In this document: positions 9,017-18,056 of the stretch, piece after piece | How positions within the stretch are numbered: position 1 is the stretch's first letter | Layout of the letters: each line of letters opens with the position of its first letter | Source of the DNA: DATARH01 sp963734125 | GTDB lineage: Bacteria > Pseudomonadota > Alphaproteobacteria > ATCC43930 > CGMCC-115725 | Assembly: GCA_963734125.1 (NCBI GenBank) | Contig: CAVTGB010000018.1 | Location: 62,001-126,000, forward strand | Direction: 5' to 3' | Length of the DNA stretch: 64,000 bases | The notes under the pieces: model-generated | Databases searched by the model: none | What the model was told of the DNA's origin: nothing | The model's input: only the letters and a program-made list of their open reading frames with translations | Translations under genes and position numbers: made by a program

Positions 9017-10050
9017 GCCGCCCTCCGCGCGGCAACGGCAGCGAGCGCGCCGGCGCGCTTGCGCCGATGCGCCGTCACCAGCCCGACGATGCCGTTGGGC
9101 GCAATGATGACGAAGAGGATCAAGAGGAGGCCGACGATCAGGAGGTTGAAGGTCGGGGGAATATTGAGGTCGAGGAAGAAGCCCACGGAGCCAAGCTGCT
9201 GGATCGTGCCGAGGAGGATCGCGCCGATCACCGGCCCCACCCAGCTGGTCATCCCGCCGATCACCGGCATCGCGACGCTGTTCACCGCGTAGGCGAGGTT
9301 GAAGCTCGAGGTCGGGTCGAGATAGGTGACGTAATAGGGCAAGGGAGCCCCGGCCATGCCCATCAACGCCCCGGAGAGGGTGGTGGCGATCAGCTTCAGC
9401 CGTAATGTCGGAACCCCGCCCGCCTCGGCCGCGAGCTCGTCGTCGCGGATCGCGGCAAAGCCGAGGCCGAGCCTCGAGCGCTCGATCGTCCGCGCGATGC
9501 CGACCGATATCACCGCCAGCACCAGCATCAGCGTATAGAGATACTGAATGTAGCCGCCGCCGAGCGGCGCGTCGGCCGGGCGAATGATGTAGATGCCGCG
9601 CGAGCCGCCGACATAGTCCCAGTTGACGATCAGCGTCTGCACGACGACCGTCAACGCCAACGTCGCGATCGCGAAAAACACCCCGCGCAGGCGCAGCGTC
9701 AGGTACCCGGTCCCGAGGCCGAGCACCCCCGAGACGATACCGCCAATGAGGATCATGACCGGCAGCGGGATCGGTGGGGTCGCTATCCCGAACCATGCCT
9801 CGGTCAGCGCCGGCATCTTATGCAGTACCGCCGAGCTGTAGGCGCCGATCGCGAAGAAGGCGCCGGTGCCGAAATTGATGTAGCCGGTGTAGCCGCCGAG
9901 GATGTTCCATGCGGTCGACAAGACGATGTATTGCAGCACGACGTAGGCGGCGAAAAAATAATATTCGTTGGTGAAAAGCACCCGGCTCAGCGCCACAAAC
10001 AGGATCCCGAACAGGGCGGCGGCGATCCAGAAGCTTCCGTTACGCATCAC
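9013..10050 (-). CDS. livM: Branched-chain amino acid ABC transporter permease, LivM type
   Basis: 345 residues, hydrophobic throughout with about eight to ten membrane helices. It contains the LivM-type block NILGGYTGYINFGTGAFFAIGAY near residue 50 and the permease EAA-like loop RDDELAAEAGGVPTLRLKL. Either GTG 10050 (four-base overlap with livH) or ATG 10047 can start it. The C-terminus ends in a basic cytoplasmic tail. The protein forms the translocation path with LivH. A periplasmic substrate-binding protein is not encoded in the window, so the ligand is unknown. Confidence 0.88.
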   Translation of the reverse strand: MMRNGSFWIAAALFGILFVALSRVLFTNEYYFFAAYVVLQYIVLSTAWNILGGYTGYINFGTGAFFAIGAYSSAVLHKMPALTEAWFGIATPPIPLPVMILIGGIVSGVLGLGTGYLTLRLRGVFFAIATLALTVVVQTLIVNWDYVGGSRGIYIIRPADAPLGGGYIQYLYTLMLVLAVISVGIARTIERSRLGLGFAAIRDDELAAEAGGVPTLRLKLIATTLSGALMGMAGAPLPYYVTYLDPTSSFNLAYAVNSVAMPVIGGMTSWVGPVIGAILLGTIQQLGSVGFFLDLNIPPTFNLLIVGLLLILFVIIAPNGIVGLVTAHRRKRAGALAAVAARRAA

Positions 10051-10925
10051 TGGCGGCCCAACAGGCCGGAGGGCCGCACGGCCAATGTCGCCAACAGAAA
10101 GCCGAAGGCAACGGCCGGCGCCCAGGACGGGCCGGTAAATGTCGCGGTGATGCTTTCGACAATCCCGATGAGCATCGACGCGGCCACCATGCCGGGGATG
10201 CTGGTCATGCCGCCGAGCACGCAGATCGCAAAGATGCGGCCGATATAATCGCGCCCGATCGACGGCTCGACCGGCTGAATGACGATCAGAAAGGTGCCGG
10301 CCAGCGCACAGGTCGCAATCGAGATGCCGAAGGCGATCTGTTTGATCCGGGTCGGGCTGGCCGCCATCAGTTGCAAGGCGAGCGGGTCCTGCGACACCGC
10401 GAGGATCGCCCGGCCGATGAAGCTGCGCGTCAGATAGAGTTGCAACAGCCCGACCATGACCAAGGAGACGACACAGGGGATCAGCATGCGCAACGGCAGG
10501 TCGAAGACCCAGAGATGGATGCTCGGGCCGATATAGGGCGCCTCGACGAAGCGGTAATCGACGCCGAAGACCAGGACCAATGAAACTTCGGCGACAAACA
10601 ACAGGCCAAAAAAGAACGCAAGGCCCTGGATCCCCTGCTCGCCGCGGCTCTCGAACGCGTGGTAATAAAGCCGGTAGGTCACCATCCCGATCACATAGAA
10701 CACCGGGGTCATGATGAAGCCGACGAGGATCGGGTCGATCCTGACGTACGAGGTAACGATGTAGGCCGCGTAGGAGCCGAGCAGGATAAAAGCCGGCTGG
10801 GCGATGTTGGCGATGTCGAGCATGCCGAAGGAGATCGTGACGCCGACCGTCACCGCCGCGTAGAAGCCGCCGAGCAGGATGCCGGCAACGAGCGCGTCAA
10901 CGAGGAGATCGAGGGAAACGGCCAT
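10047..10925 (-). CDS. livH: Branched-chain amino acid ABC transporter permease, LivH type
   Basis: 292 residues with about eight predicted membrane helices and the LivH signature region LLGGFYAAVTVGVTISFGMLD near the N-terminus. The cytoplasmic coupling loop includes QDPLALQLMAASPTRIKQIAF. It is the first gene of the livHMGF run, with ATG at 10925. The 203 bases up to the next divergent gene should hold its promoter. The missing binding protein may lie elsewhere in the genome. Confidence 0.88.
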   Translation of the reverse strand: MAVSLDLLVDALVAGILLGGFYAAVTVGVTISFGMLDIANIAQPAFILLGSYAAYIVTSYVRIDPILVGFIMTPVFYVIGMVTYRLYYHAFESRGEQGIQGLAFFFGLLFVAEVSLVLVFGVDYRFVEAPYIGPSIHLWVFDLPLRMLIPCVVSLVMVGLLQLYLTRSFIGRAILAVSQDPLALQLMAASPTRIKQIAFGISIATCALAGTFLIVIQPVEPSIGRDYIGRIFAICVLGGMTSIPGMVAASMLIGIVESITATFTGPSWAPAVAFGFLLATLAVRPSGLLGRQ

Positions 10926-11128
10926 CGGCGGTGCCGGGAGCTAGGAGCGCTGCCGGGGAGGCGCGCGCAACCCAACCGGTGGCGCGGTCGAACGGCGCGC
11001 AGGCGTCGGCACCATGTTGGGCGTCCCCCCTCAACTTGTCTCGCCCAGCAGCGCCAAGCGAGCAGCCGGCGTATTAGACCAGCATCGCCGAGCGCTGTTA
11101 AGCTGGTCACCATGATGCAGGTAATCGT
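10926..11128. promoter_or_regulatory. Divergent intergenic region livH / molybdenum hydroxylase
   Basis: 203 bases separate the starts of two divergent genes, so promoters for both must lie here. No convincing -35/-10 pair, operator palindrome or riboswitch was recognised by eye. Confidence 0.4.
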
Positions 11129-13453
11129 ATGCGGCAAGCAATGACCCGGTCCTTCGTACCGCGCGACGAGGATCAGAGGCTCTTGACCGGTGGGGCGAGC
11201 TTCGCCGACGACCCGCGGGAGCCGGGCGAAGCTCATGGCGTCTTCGTCCGCTCCCCCTATGCCTTTGCCCGGGTCCGCACGATCGATGCCGCTGCGGCGC
11301 AGGCGGTGCCGGGCGTGCTGGCGGTGTTGACTGCCGCCGACATGGACAAAGCCGGCGTCGGCAATGTGACGCTGGTGATCCCGGTGCCGAAGGGCCCGGG
11401 GCTCGTCGTGCCGCACCGGCCGGCGCTCGCCGGCGCGTGGGTGCGCCATGTCGGCGAGCCGGTGGCCCTGGTGGTCGGCGAGACCGAAGCGGCCGCGCGC
11501 GAGGCTGCCGAGCGGGTCGCCGTCGATTATCAGCCCGAGAACCCAGTCAGCGATGTGGCCTTGGCGGGGCTGCCGCAGGCGCCGCAAATCTGGCCCGAGG
11601 CGCCGGGCAATCTCGCGCTCGATTGGCACGGGTTTGCCGGTGGGGACGGCGGGCAGGAAAACCGCGAGCGGATCTTTGCCGGCGCCGCGCATGTCGCGCG
11701 GGTGCGCCTCGTCAACCAGCGCATCGTCATGGCGCCGCTCGAGCCGCGCGCCGCCTTGGCGCGCTACGATCAGGGTGCCGGCCGGTTCATCCTCGCCTGC
11801 GCGTCGCAGAGCGCCGTCGTCCTGAGCCACGACCTCGCGCACTGCCTCGGCGTGCCCTCCGAGCGGGTCCGGGTGCTGAGTGGCGACGTCGGCGGCGCCT
11901 TCGGGATGCGCGCCACCGGCTATCCCGAATATCCGGCGCTCCTCATTGCCGCGCAGCGGGTACGCCGGCCGGTGCGTTGGCTGGGCACCCGGTCTGAAGG
12001 CTTCCTCAGCGACAACCAGGCGCGCGACACGATCATCGAAGCAGCGCTGGCGCTCGACGAACGCGGGCGCTTTCTCGCGCTCGACATCGACGTCATCGCC
12101 AATATGGGTGCGTACCTCACCTCGCACGCCGCCTTCATCGCGTGCGCCAATTTCGCGCGCTGCCTGCCCGGGATGTACGACATCCGCGAAGTTGGGCTGC
12201 GCATCCGCTGCCTCTTTACCAACACGGTGCCGACCGGCCCCTATCGCGGCGCCGGCCGTCCCGAGGCGAATTATTGTCTGGAACGCCTGGTGGACGCCGC
12301 GGCGAAGACGAGCGGCATCGATCGGATCGTGCTGCGCCGGCGCAACCTGATCGCGCCCAATGCCATGCCGTACCGGACGCCGGTCGGGACGACTTACGAC
12401 AGCGGCGATTTCCCCGAGCTGTTCGAGAGCGCGCTCGAACGCGCCGACATCGCGCATTTCGGGGCGCGCGCTGCGCTCTCGCAAAAGGCCGGAAGGCGGC
12501 GCGGGCTCGGTATCGCGTGCTTTCTCGAAATCGCCGGCGGGCAGCCGGGGGAGGGCGCCGCGATGAGCTTTCCCGGCCAAAGCAGGCTCTTATTGGCGAT
12601 CGGCGTGCAGGCGAGCGGGCAGGGGCACAAGACGCTCTATCGCCGGCTTGCCGCCGAGAGGCTCGGCATTCCGATAGACGCGATCGAAGTCGCGCATGGC
12701 GACAGCGACGACGGCGTGCCGAGTTGGGGCGCGGTCGCCTCGCGCGCGACGATGTCGGTCGGCGGCGCGGTCGCCCTGACAATCGACGCGGTCATCGCAA
12801 AGGGGCGGCGCGTTGCCGCTCATGTGCTCGAAGCGGCGGAAGCCGATATCGCCTATCGCGCCGGCACCTTCGAGATCGCCGGCACCGACCGTCGGATCGG
12901 GCTGTTCGAACTGGCCGAGCGCGCCGGCGCGCTGGCCCGCGAGGGGACGATCGCGGAAGACCTCGACACCAGACGCACCGCCGACGTGCCGCCGTCGTTT
13001 CCGAACGGCGTCCATGTCGCCGAGGTTGAGATCGAGCCCGACACCGGGCAGGTCAGCCTCGCGTCATATACGGCGGTCGATGATTGCGGCCGGGTATTGC
13101 AGCCGGTGCTGGTCGAGGGCCAGGTGCAGGGCGGGGTCGCGCAGGGCGTCGGGCAGGCCTTGCTCGAGGCGGGGATCTATGACGCGACGAGCGGCCAGCT
13201 GCTCGCCGGCTCGTTCATGGATTATGCGATGCCGCGCGCCGACGATCTGCCCGAGATCACGAGCGAATTGCGTCCGGTGCCGGCCAAGACCAACGCGCTC
13301 GGGGTCAAGGGCGTCGGCGAAGCCGGCACCACCGCCGCGCTCGCCGCGGTGATGAACGCGGTCGCTGACGCGCTGCCGCCCGGCGCAAGGATCGACATGC
13401 CGGCGACCCCCGAAACTGTGTGGCGCGCGCTCGGGCCCGCTCGGCAACACTGA
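11129..13453 (+). CDS. Molybdenum hydroxylase large subunit, form II CoxL-like
   Basis: 774 residues, or 770 if the second ATG at 11141 is used. The xanthine dehydrogenase/CO dehydrogenase fold is shown by RSPYAFARVRTID, GGAFGMR near residue 255 and PYRGAGRPEANY near 372. The last is the form II (AYRGAGR) version of the active-site loop; form I CO dehydrogenases carry AYXCSFR with the catalytic Cys. True CO oxidation is therefore unlikely. The C-terminal GVKGVGEAGTTAALAAV holds the catalytic Glu. No FAD or Fe-S subunit is adjacent. A HbpS/GlcG-like gene follows 11 bases later. The substrate is unknown. Confidence 0.85.
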   Translation: MRQAMTRSFVPRDEDQRLLTGGASFADDPREPGEAHGVFVRSPYAFARVRTIDAAAAQAVPGVLAVLTAADMDKAGVGNVTLVIPVPKGPGLVVPHRPALAGAWVRHVGEPVALVVGETEAAAREAAERVAVDYQPENPVSDVALAGLPQAPQIWPEAPGNLALDWHGFAGGDGGQENRERIFAGAAHVARVRLVNQRIVMAPLEPRAALARYDQGAGRFILACASQSAVVLSHDLAHCLGVPSERVRVLSGDVGGAFGMRATGYPEYPALLIAAQRVRRPVRWLGTRSEGFLSDNQARDTIIEAALALDERGRFLALDIDVIANMGAYLTSHAAFIACANFARCLPGMYDIREVGLRIRCLFTNTVPTGPYRGAGRPEANYCLERLVDAAAKTSGIDRIVLRRRNLIAPNAMPYRTPVGTTYDSGDFPELFESALERADIAHFGARAALSQKAGRRRGLGIACFLEIAGGQPGEGAAMSFPGQSRLLLAIGVQASGQGHKTLYRRLAAERLGIPIDAIEVAHGDSDDGVPSWGAVASRATMSVGGAVALTIDAVIAKGRRVAAHVLEAAEADIAYRAGTFEIAGTDRRIGLFELAERAGALAREGTIAEDLDTRRTADVPPSFPNGVHVAEVEIEPDTGQVSLASYTAVDDCGRVLQPVLVEGQVQGGVAQGVGQALLEAGIYDATSGQLLAGSFMDYAMPRADDLPEITSELRPVPAKTNALGVKGVGEAGTTAALAAVMNAVADALPPGARIDMPATPETVWRALGPARQH

Positions 13454-13464
13454 AAGGAGAGGAC

Positions 13465-13905
13465 ATGACGACACTCACCCTCGCGCAGGCGTCGACGATC
13501 GTCGACAAGGCGCTCGACAAGGGCCGCGAATTGAAGCTGCACCCGCTGACCGTGGTCGTGCTCGACGCCGGCGGCCACATGGTGGCGATGAAGCGCGAAG
13601 ACAAATCCGGGATCCTGCGCACCCAGATCGCCAACGGCAAGGCCTGGGGGACGCTCGGCATGGGATTCGGCGGGCGCGAGTTCGCTCGCCGCGCCGCCGC
13701 CGGCGGCGTCTTTCTTCAGGCGCTGATGGCCGCCTCGGACGGGCGGGTGGTGCCGGCGCCCGGCGGCGTTTTGATCCGCGATCGCGCGGGCGACATCATC
13801 GGCGCCGTCGGGATCAGCGGCGACACCTCGGACAGGGACGAGGCGTGCGCCGTCCACGGCATCCGCGCGGCCGGCCTCACCTCCGATACCGGCGACCCGG
13901 CCTGA
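13465..13905 (+). CDS. GlcG/HbpS family heme-binding-like protein
   Basis: 146 residues with the compact GlcG/HbpS fold: TLAQASTIVDKALDKG at the N-terminus, LTVVVLDAGGHMVAMKRED in the middle and a Gly-rich GGVLIRDRAGDIIGAVGISG core. The Shine-Dalgarno AAAGGAGAGG directly precedes ATG 13465, which fixes the start. The family occurs beside glycolate oxidase, aldehyde dehydrogenase and molybdenum hydroxylase genes, and one member binds heme; the role is mostly unknown. Here it follows the CoxL-like gene closely, so the two are likely one transcript. Confidence 0.8.
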   Translation: MTTLTLAQASTIVDKALDKGRELKLHPLTVVVLDAGGHMVAMKREDKSGILRTQIANGKAWGTLGMGFGGREFARRAAAGGVFLQALMAASDGRVVPAPGGVLIRDRAGDIIGAVGISGDTSDRDEACAVHGIRAAGLTSDTGDPA

Positions 13906-13910
13906 CGCGA

Positions 13911-14336
13911 TCAGCGGGGAAGGCCGACAACGGCAAGAACCCGCTCCGCGTCGCCGCGGGCGAGCGGGATGTAGGCGTTGGCCATGATGTCGTAGTCGTA
14001 GACTGGGCCATTGGCGACCAGCCAGAAGTAGCGGGCGCGCTCTGCCATCATCCGGCTATAGTCGCCGTCAAAGGTGGGCGGCAGCGGCACGTTGTAATAG
14101 CTGTCGACCGGCGGCGGATAGGGCGCGACAGGTGCCACGACCACCCGGGCGTGCCGCCAGTGGCGGCGCCAGACGTGGTGCCAGACGCGGCGATGCTGAA
14201 CCCCGGGACAAGGGCAACGGGCGGCTGCCGGCGGAGCAGCCGCGGCAACGCCCGGTGGACCGTCGGCATGGCTCGTCGCCGGCAGCAGTGCCGACGCCAT
14301 CAGGAACGCGGCGCCAATCGCCCGAATTGCTCGCAT
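13911..14336 (-). CDS. Hypothetical secreted His/Pro-rich protein
   Basis: 141 residues from ATG 14336. It opens with MRAIRAIGAAFLMASALLPATSHA, a clear Sec signal peptide with an AxA-like cleavage site. The mature part has a His/Arg/Trp-rich stretch (RRVWHHVWRRHWRHARV), then a Pro/Tyr region (YPPPVDSYYNVPLPP), and ends in an acidic segment. No known domain was recognised. The His/Trp cluster could bind metal or polyanions, but that is a guess. It is convergent with the HbpS-like gene (5-base gap), and the radical SAM gene lies upstream on the same strand. Confidence 0.6.
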   Translation of the reverse strand: MRAIRAIGAAFLMASALLPATSHADGPPGVAAAAPPAAARCPCPGVQHRRVWHHVWRRHWRHARVVVAPVAPYPPPVDSYYNVPLPPTFDGDYSRMMAERARYFWLVANGPVYDYDIMANAYIPLARGDAERVLAVVGLPR

Positions 14337-14435
14337 GATCCCTCTCCCACATAACTGCCGGTTATAATCAACCAGAACAGCGCACAAGGGTACAAGGTCC
14401 TGGGGGCGCAAGATCCTTGCGAAATTGCGGGTGCC

Positions 14436-15440
14436 TCACCCGCGGCTGCAGGCGCCGCCGCCGAGGACGCAGAATTTGGCGCAATGGGGATGGTTGAGCG
14501 CGACCTGCCCGAGCGCGCCTTCGAGGGTCGGACCGAGGTCGAAGCGCGGGTCGTAGGGGAGAAGCGTGCAGGCGATGACGCTCGGCCGCGCCGCCCCCTT
14601 GAACCGGACGACCATGCGCGAGCCGGCGCACATGACGTCCGCGGGCGATTTGCCGAGGAGGCCCCAGCACGCCTCGGTGATCTCCGGCACATCGGCGGCG
14701 GGATCCATTTCCGGAAAGACGGTCAGCGCCAGCGGGTCAGCGGCGTCGATCGCCAGACCGAGCTCGAAAAAGAGGCCGGCGAAGCCGCGCCGGATCTCCG
14801 CTTCGCTCTCGCCCGACAGCCGCCGGCTCGCAACCGTGGGGGCAAAGCCGTTGGCGGCCAGCCACTGAAGTCCGTCGAGCGTCGGCTGCCAGCTGCGCCG
14901 GCCGCGCTCCGCCTCATGCACCCTACGCCCATAATGGTCGAGCGAGACGCGGATCTGGAGGGGCTCGCGATGGCGCTCGCGCAACGCCAAGAGAGCCGGC
15001 TTCATCTTGCCCATCGGCTTCATCGCATTAGTCAGGACCAGCGTGCGGAAGCCGCGCGCGAGCGCCGTCTCGAGCATCGCCGGCAATGCCGGGTTCATGA
15101 ACGGCTCGCCGCCGGTGAACCCGATCAATTTGGTGCCAAGCCCGAGATCTTCGATCTCGTCGAGGTATTCTGCGATCTCGGCGGCGCTCAAGTAGACCAG
15201 GCGGTCATTTCTGGGCGAGGATTCGATATAGCAGTGCCGGCAGGTCAGGTTGCACAGCGTACCCGTATTGAACCACAGCGTATCCAATGATTTGAGCGCG
15301 ACCTGAGCGCGCCGCTCGCCACTGGCGGTGAATAGCGGATCCCTAAACTTGCGCGGATCGAGCCGTGCGGCGGTTGCCGCGAGCGCCTCGGCCATGGCCG
15401 CTCTCCCGGTTGCGAACCGGCGATCATAATACGAGATCAT
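14436..15440 (-). CDS. Radical SAM/SPASM-like protein
   Basis: 334 residues. The radical SAM motif is CNLTCRHC (Cys63, Cys67, Cys70), followed by the SAM-binding GFTGGEPFMNP. Near the C-terminus a Cys group (a Cys in the ACTLLPYDP area, then CAKFCVLGGGACS) looks like an auxiliary Fe-S site. The enzyme should generate a 5'-deoxyadenosyl radical on a 4Fe-4S cluster. Product and substrate are unknown; no precursor peptide of the usual RiPP type is adjacent. It is divergent from the uracil catabolism cluster, separated by 108 bases. Confidence 0.78.
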   Translation of the reverse strand: MISYYDRRFATGRAAMAEALAATAARLDPRKFRDPLFTASGERRAQVALKSLDTLWFNTGTLCNLTCRHCYIESSPRNDRLVYLSAAEIAEYLDEIEDLGLGTKLIGFTGGEPFMNPALPAMLETALARGFRTLVLTNAMKPMGKMKPALLALRERHREPLQIRVSLDHYGRRVHEAERGRRSWQPTLDGLQWLAANGFAPTVASRRLSGESEAEIRRGFAGLFFELGLAIDAADPLALTVFPEMDPAADVPEITEACWGLLGKSPADVMCAGSRMVVRFKGAARPSVIACTLLPYDPRFDLGPTLEGALGQVALNHPHCAKFCVLGGGACSRG

Positions 15441-15548
15441 GCTTCTGTCGGTTTTGTCGCATCACACCGGCGTGAGCGACCGCGCGGCGCCGGCGCCCGG
15501 TTTGGCCCGCGACTTGCCGGGAGCTTCGGGCATCGATAGTCTGGCAGA

Positions 15549-16829
15549 TTGGAGAAGTATTTTTTGCTGGATCAAATGGCGCAAATCGTACCGCGGCACA
15601 TTCGTTTGACGTCGCACCCGGGGAATGCCGGCGTGGCGACAATCCCGTTGCGCTGGGGCGCGGCGAGCGCGCAGCAGCGCGGGCCCGTTGTTGCCAGTCC
15701 GGCTGAACCGCAGCAGCGTAACGCGATCGGCTCGCATAGCGGGTCCTATGCGATCTATCGCGCGCTCGCCGTGGCGACCGGGGCGCTCGCGGCCGATCAT
15801 CGGCCTGATTTGACCGACACCGCGCCGGCGGCGCTGATCGGGCCGTGGCCGCAATGGGCCGACCCATTGAGGATCGTCTCGCTCGACCCCTATGGGCATC
15901 TCGTCGGCGAAGTGTTTGCGGGCGAGATCCGCGCCGGCGTCGATGCCCGCCCGACGATCGCGGTTACGACGGCGCGGATCGACCTGCCGGAAATCCGCCA
16001 GCGCATCGCCACCGGCGACATCGTGCCGGACGGCCGGGTCGTGCTGGAGACCGGGGAAATTCGGGTGACCAAGGCGGCGATCGACCCGGTCTGGCACCTG
16101 CCCGGGATCGCCGCCCGGTTTGGCGTCGCCGAGCCGGAATTGCGCCGCACCCTGTTCGAGGAAACCGGCGGCATGTTCCCCGAATTGGTGACCCGGCCGG
16201 ATATCGACGTCTTCCTGCCGCCGATCGGCGGCACGACGGTCTATCTGTTCGGCGATGTCGAACGGATCGGCAGACCGGAGACCGTGATTGCCTGCCGCGT
16301 CCATGACGAATGCAACGGCTCGGACGTGTTCGGCTCCGACATCTGCACCTGCCGGCCTTATCTCGCGCATGGGGTCGAGGTCTGCGCGGCGACGGCGCAG
16401 GAGGGCGGGGTCGGCATCGTCGTCTACAATAGGAAGGAGGGCCGGGCCCTCGGCGAAGTCACCAAGTTCCTGGTGTATAACGCGCGCAAGCGGCAGGAGG
16501 GGGGCGACCGCGCCGACACCTATTTCCGGCGGACCGAATGCGTCGCCGGGGTGCAGGACATGCGGTTTCAGGAGCTGATGCCCGACGTCTTCCACTGGCT
16601 GGGCGTGCGCCGCATCGACCGCTGGGTGTCGATGTCGAACATGAAGCACGACGCGTTGCGCGCGCAGGGGATCGAGGTGGTGGAGCAGGTGGCGATCCCC
16701 GAACGGCTGGTCCCCGTCGACGCGCAGGTCGAGATGACGGCGAAGAAGGCGGCCGGTTATTTCGCGCCCGCCGGAGCGCCGAGCCGGGCCCAATTGCGCC
16801 GCACCAAAGGGCGCCGCCTCAACGCGTGA
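15549..16829 (+). CDS. GTP cyclohydrolase II homologue of the URC uracil catabolic pathway
   Basis: 426 residues, about twice a normal RibA. The C-terminal half carries the Zn site CNGSDVFGSDICTC (C-x10-C-x-C) and the RibA block NRKEGRALGEVTKF. The long N-terminal extension is typical of URC1-type proteins, which in Lachancea and many bacteria act with URC4 (DUF1688) and a uracil phosphoribosyltransferase. The next two genes are exactly those, so a role in uracil breakdown rather than riboflavin synthesis is well supported. The stop overlaps the next start (GTGA). The start at 15549 is ATG; no ribD, ribE or ribB lies nearby. Confidence 0.87.
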   Translation: MEKYFLLDQMAQIVPRHIRLTSHPGNAGVATIPLRWGAASAQQRGPVVASPAEPQQRNAIGSHSGSYAIYRALAVATGALAADHRPDLTDTAPAALIGPWPQWADPLRIVSLDPYGHLVGEVFAGEIRAGVDARPTIAVTTARIDLPEIRQRIATGDIVPDGRVVLETGEIRVTKAAIDPVWHLPGIAARFGVAEPELRRTLFEETGGMFPELVTRPDIDVFLPPIGGTTVYLFGDVERIGRPETVIACRVHDECNGSDVFGSDICTCRPYLAHGVEVCAATAQEGGVGIVVYNRKEGRALGEVTKFLVYNARKRQEGGDRADTYFRRTECVAGVQDMRFQELMPDVFHWLGVRRIDRWVSMSNMKHDALRAQGIEVVEQVAIPERLVPVDAQVEMTAKKAAGYFAPAGAPSRAQLRRTKGRRLNA

Positions 16830-18043
16830 CTACGCTATCACCACGGCATCATTCCGGCGACGCCGATTACCTGCTGAGCGCGGCGGCGGTACGCGAGCGT
16901 TGCGGGCAGGTCCTCGCCGCGGCCGAGCGCGGGGAGACCCGGCATTTCCGCCTGGTGCCCGAACGGCTCGACGATGCGGTTGAGCGGGTGGTCGCGGTGA
17001 CCCGCCGGCGCTTTCCCGATCTCGCGGTGCCGGTCCACAGCCGCTGGCGGCATTTTTCTGCGGGCGGCGTCGAGCGAGCCTCGCTCGTTGCGCCGGGCGC
17101 CGACCGGGCGGAGGCGGCGCGGGCGCGGCTCGATCTCGCGATCGTATCGGTTCTGCTCGATGCCGGCGCCGGTTCGGGCTGGGTTTATCGCGAAGCCGGG
17201 ACTGGTCTCGTGCTGGGGCGGTCGGAGGGGCTGGCGGTTGCCAGCTTGCGCGCGATGGAGGCCGGGCTGTTCTCGGCCGATCGAGACCAGCCGTGGCGCG
17301 CAGATGCCGCCGCCCTCGCCGCGCTCTCGGCCGATGGGCTCGGCCGCGCCTTGCAGCACGGCCCGGACAATCGGCTGTCTGGGTTGGAAGGGAGGGCGCA
17401 GCTCTTGCGCCGGCTGGGTGAAGTCGCCCTAGCGCGGCCCGAGGTCTTTGGGGCACCGGCTCGGCTCGGCCATCTCTACGATTTCTGGCTGCCACGAAGC
17501 GCCGATCTGGCGGCCTCGGACATGCTCGGCCTCGTGCTCCGTGCGCTTGGGCCGATCTGGCCTGGCCGTCTCACGCTCGGCGGCGTGCCGCTTGGCGATT
17601 GCGGGCGGCACGGCGCGGTTGCCGGCGACGGCCTCGTGCCGTTTCACAAGCTCAGCCAATGGCTCGTCTATTCGCTGATCGAGCCGCTTGCCGATGCCGG
17701 TTTCCGGGTCACCGGCCTCGATCGCTTGACCGGCCTCGCCGAATATCGGAATGGCGGGCTGCTCCTCGATTGCGGCGCGATTGAAGCGCGTACCCCTGAT
17801 CTGCTGCACCGCCCGCTCGATCCGTTTGGCGAGCCGGTCGTCGAATGGCGGGCGCTGACCGTTGCGCTCCTCGACCGCATGGCCGAGCGGGTCCGGCACC
17901 GGCTCGGCCGCAGCGCCAGCGAATTTCCGCTCGCCAAAATGCTCGAAGGCGGGAGCTGGGCCGCCGGCCGCGAAATCGCCTTGGAAAAGCGGCCGGGCGG
18001 CGGCGCACCATTGACGATCGTCAGCGACGGAACCCTGTTCTGA
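16826..18043 (+). CDS. DUF1688 / URC4-type uracil catabolism protein
   Basis: 405 residues from GTG 16826, which overlaps the stop of the preceding gene by four bases. It matches the DUF1688 pattern: an N-terminal YLLSAAAVRERCG, SRWRHF near residue 65, GLFSADRDQPWRADA in the middle, and the C-terminal block EFPLAKMLEGGSWAAGREIA. The family is named URC4 in yeast and is needed for uracil use as nitrogen source; the chemistry is unresolved. Its position between the cyclohydrolase II homologue and upp is the conserved bacterial arrangement. A longer upstream frame exists but is a shadow. Confidence 0.87.
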   Translation: MTTLSPRHHSGDADYLLSAAAVRERCGQVLAAAERGETRHFRLVPERLDDAVERVVAVTRRRFPDLAVPVHSRWRHFSAGGVERASLVAPGADRAEAARARLDLAIVSVLLDAGAGSGWVYREAGTGLVLGRSEGLAVASLRAMEAGLFSADRDQPWRADAAALAALSADGLGRALQHGPDNRLSGLEGRAQLLRRLGEVALARPEVFGAPARLGHLYDFWLPRSADLAASDMLGLVLRALGPIWPGRLTLGGVPLGDCGRHGAVAGDGLVPFHKLSQWLVYSLIEPLADAGFRVTGLDRLTGLAEYRNGGLLLDCGAIEARTPDLLHRPLDPFGEPVVEWRALTVALLDRMAERVRHRLGRSASEFPLAKMLEGGSWAAGREIALEKRPGGGAPLTIVSDGTLF

Positions 18044-18056
18044 AGGAAAGACGGCC

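Noticed and set aside
8261..9796. 511-codon frame as a LivG protein with a long N-terminal domain
   Set aside because: The extra part lies in another frame of livM. GTG 9016 with a four-base overlap gives a normal LivG.
10850..12580. 576-codon open frame opposite the CoxL-like gene
   Set aside because: Shadow of the plus-strand hydroxylase and of livH; no recognisable domain.
11129..13453. Aerobic CO dehydrogenase (coxL form I)
   Set aside because: The active-site loop is PYRGAGR, not AYXCSFR, and coxM/coxS are missing.
15549..16829. Riboflavin synthesis gene ribA
   Set aside because: The protein is twice the usual length and sits with DUF1688 and upp rather than rib genes.
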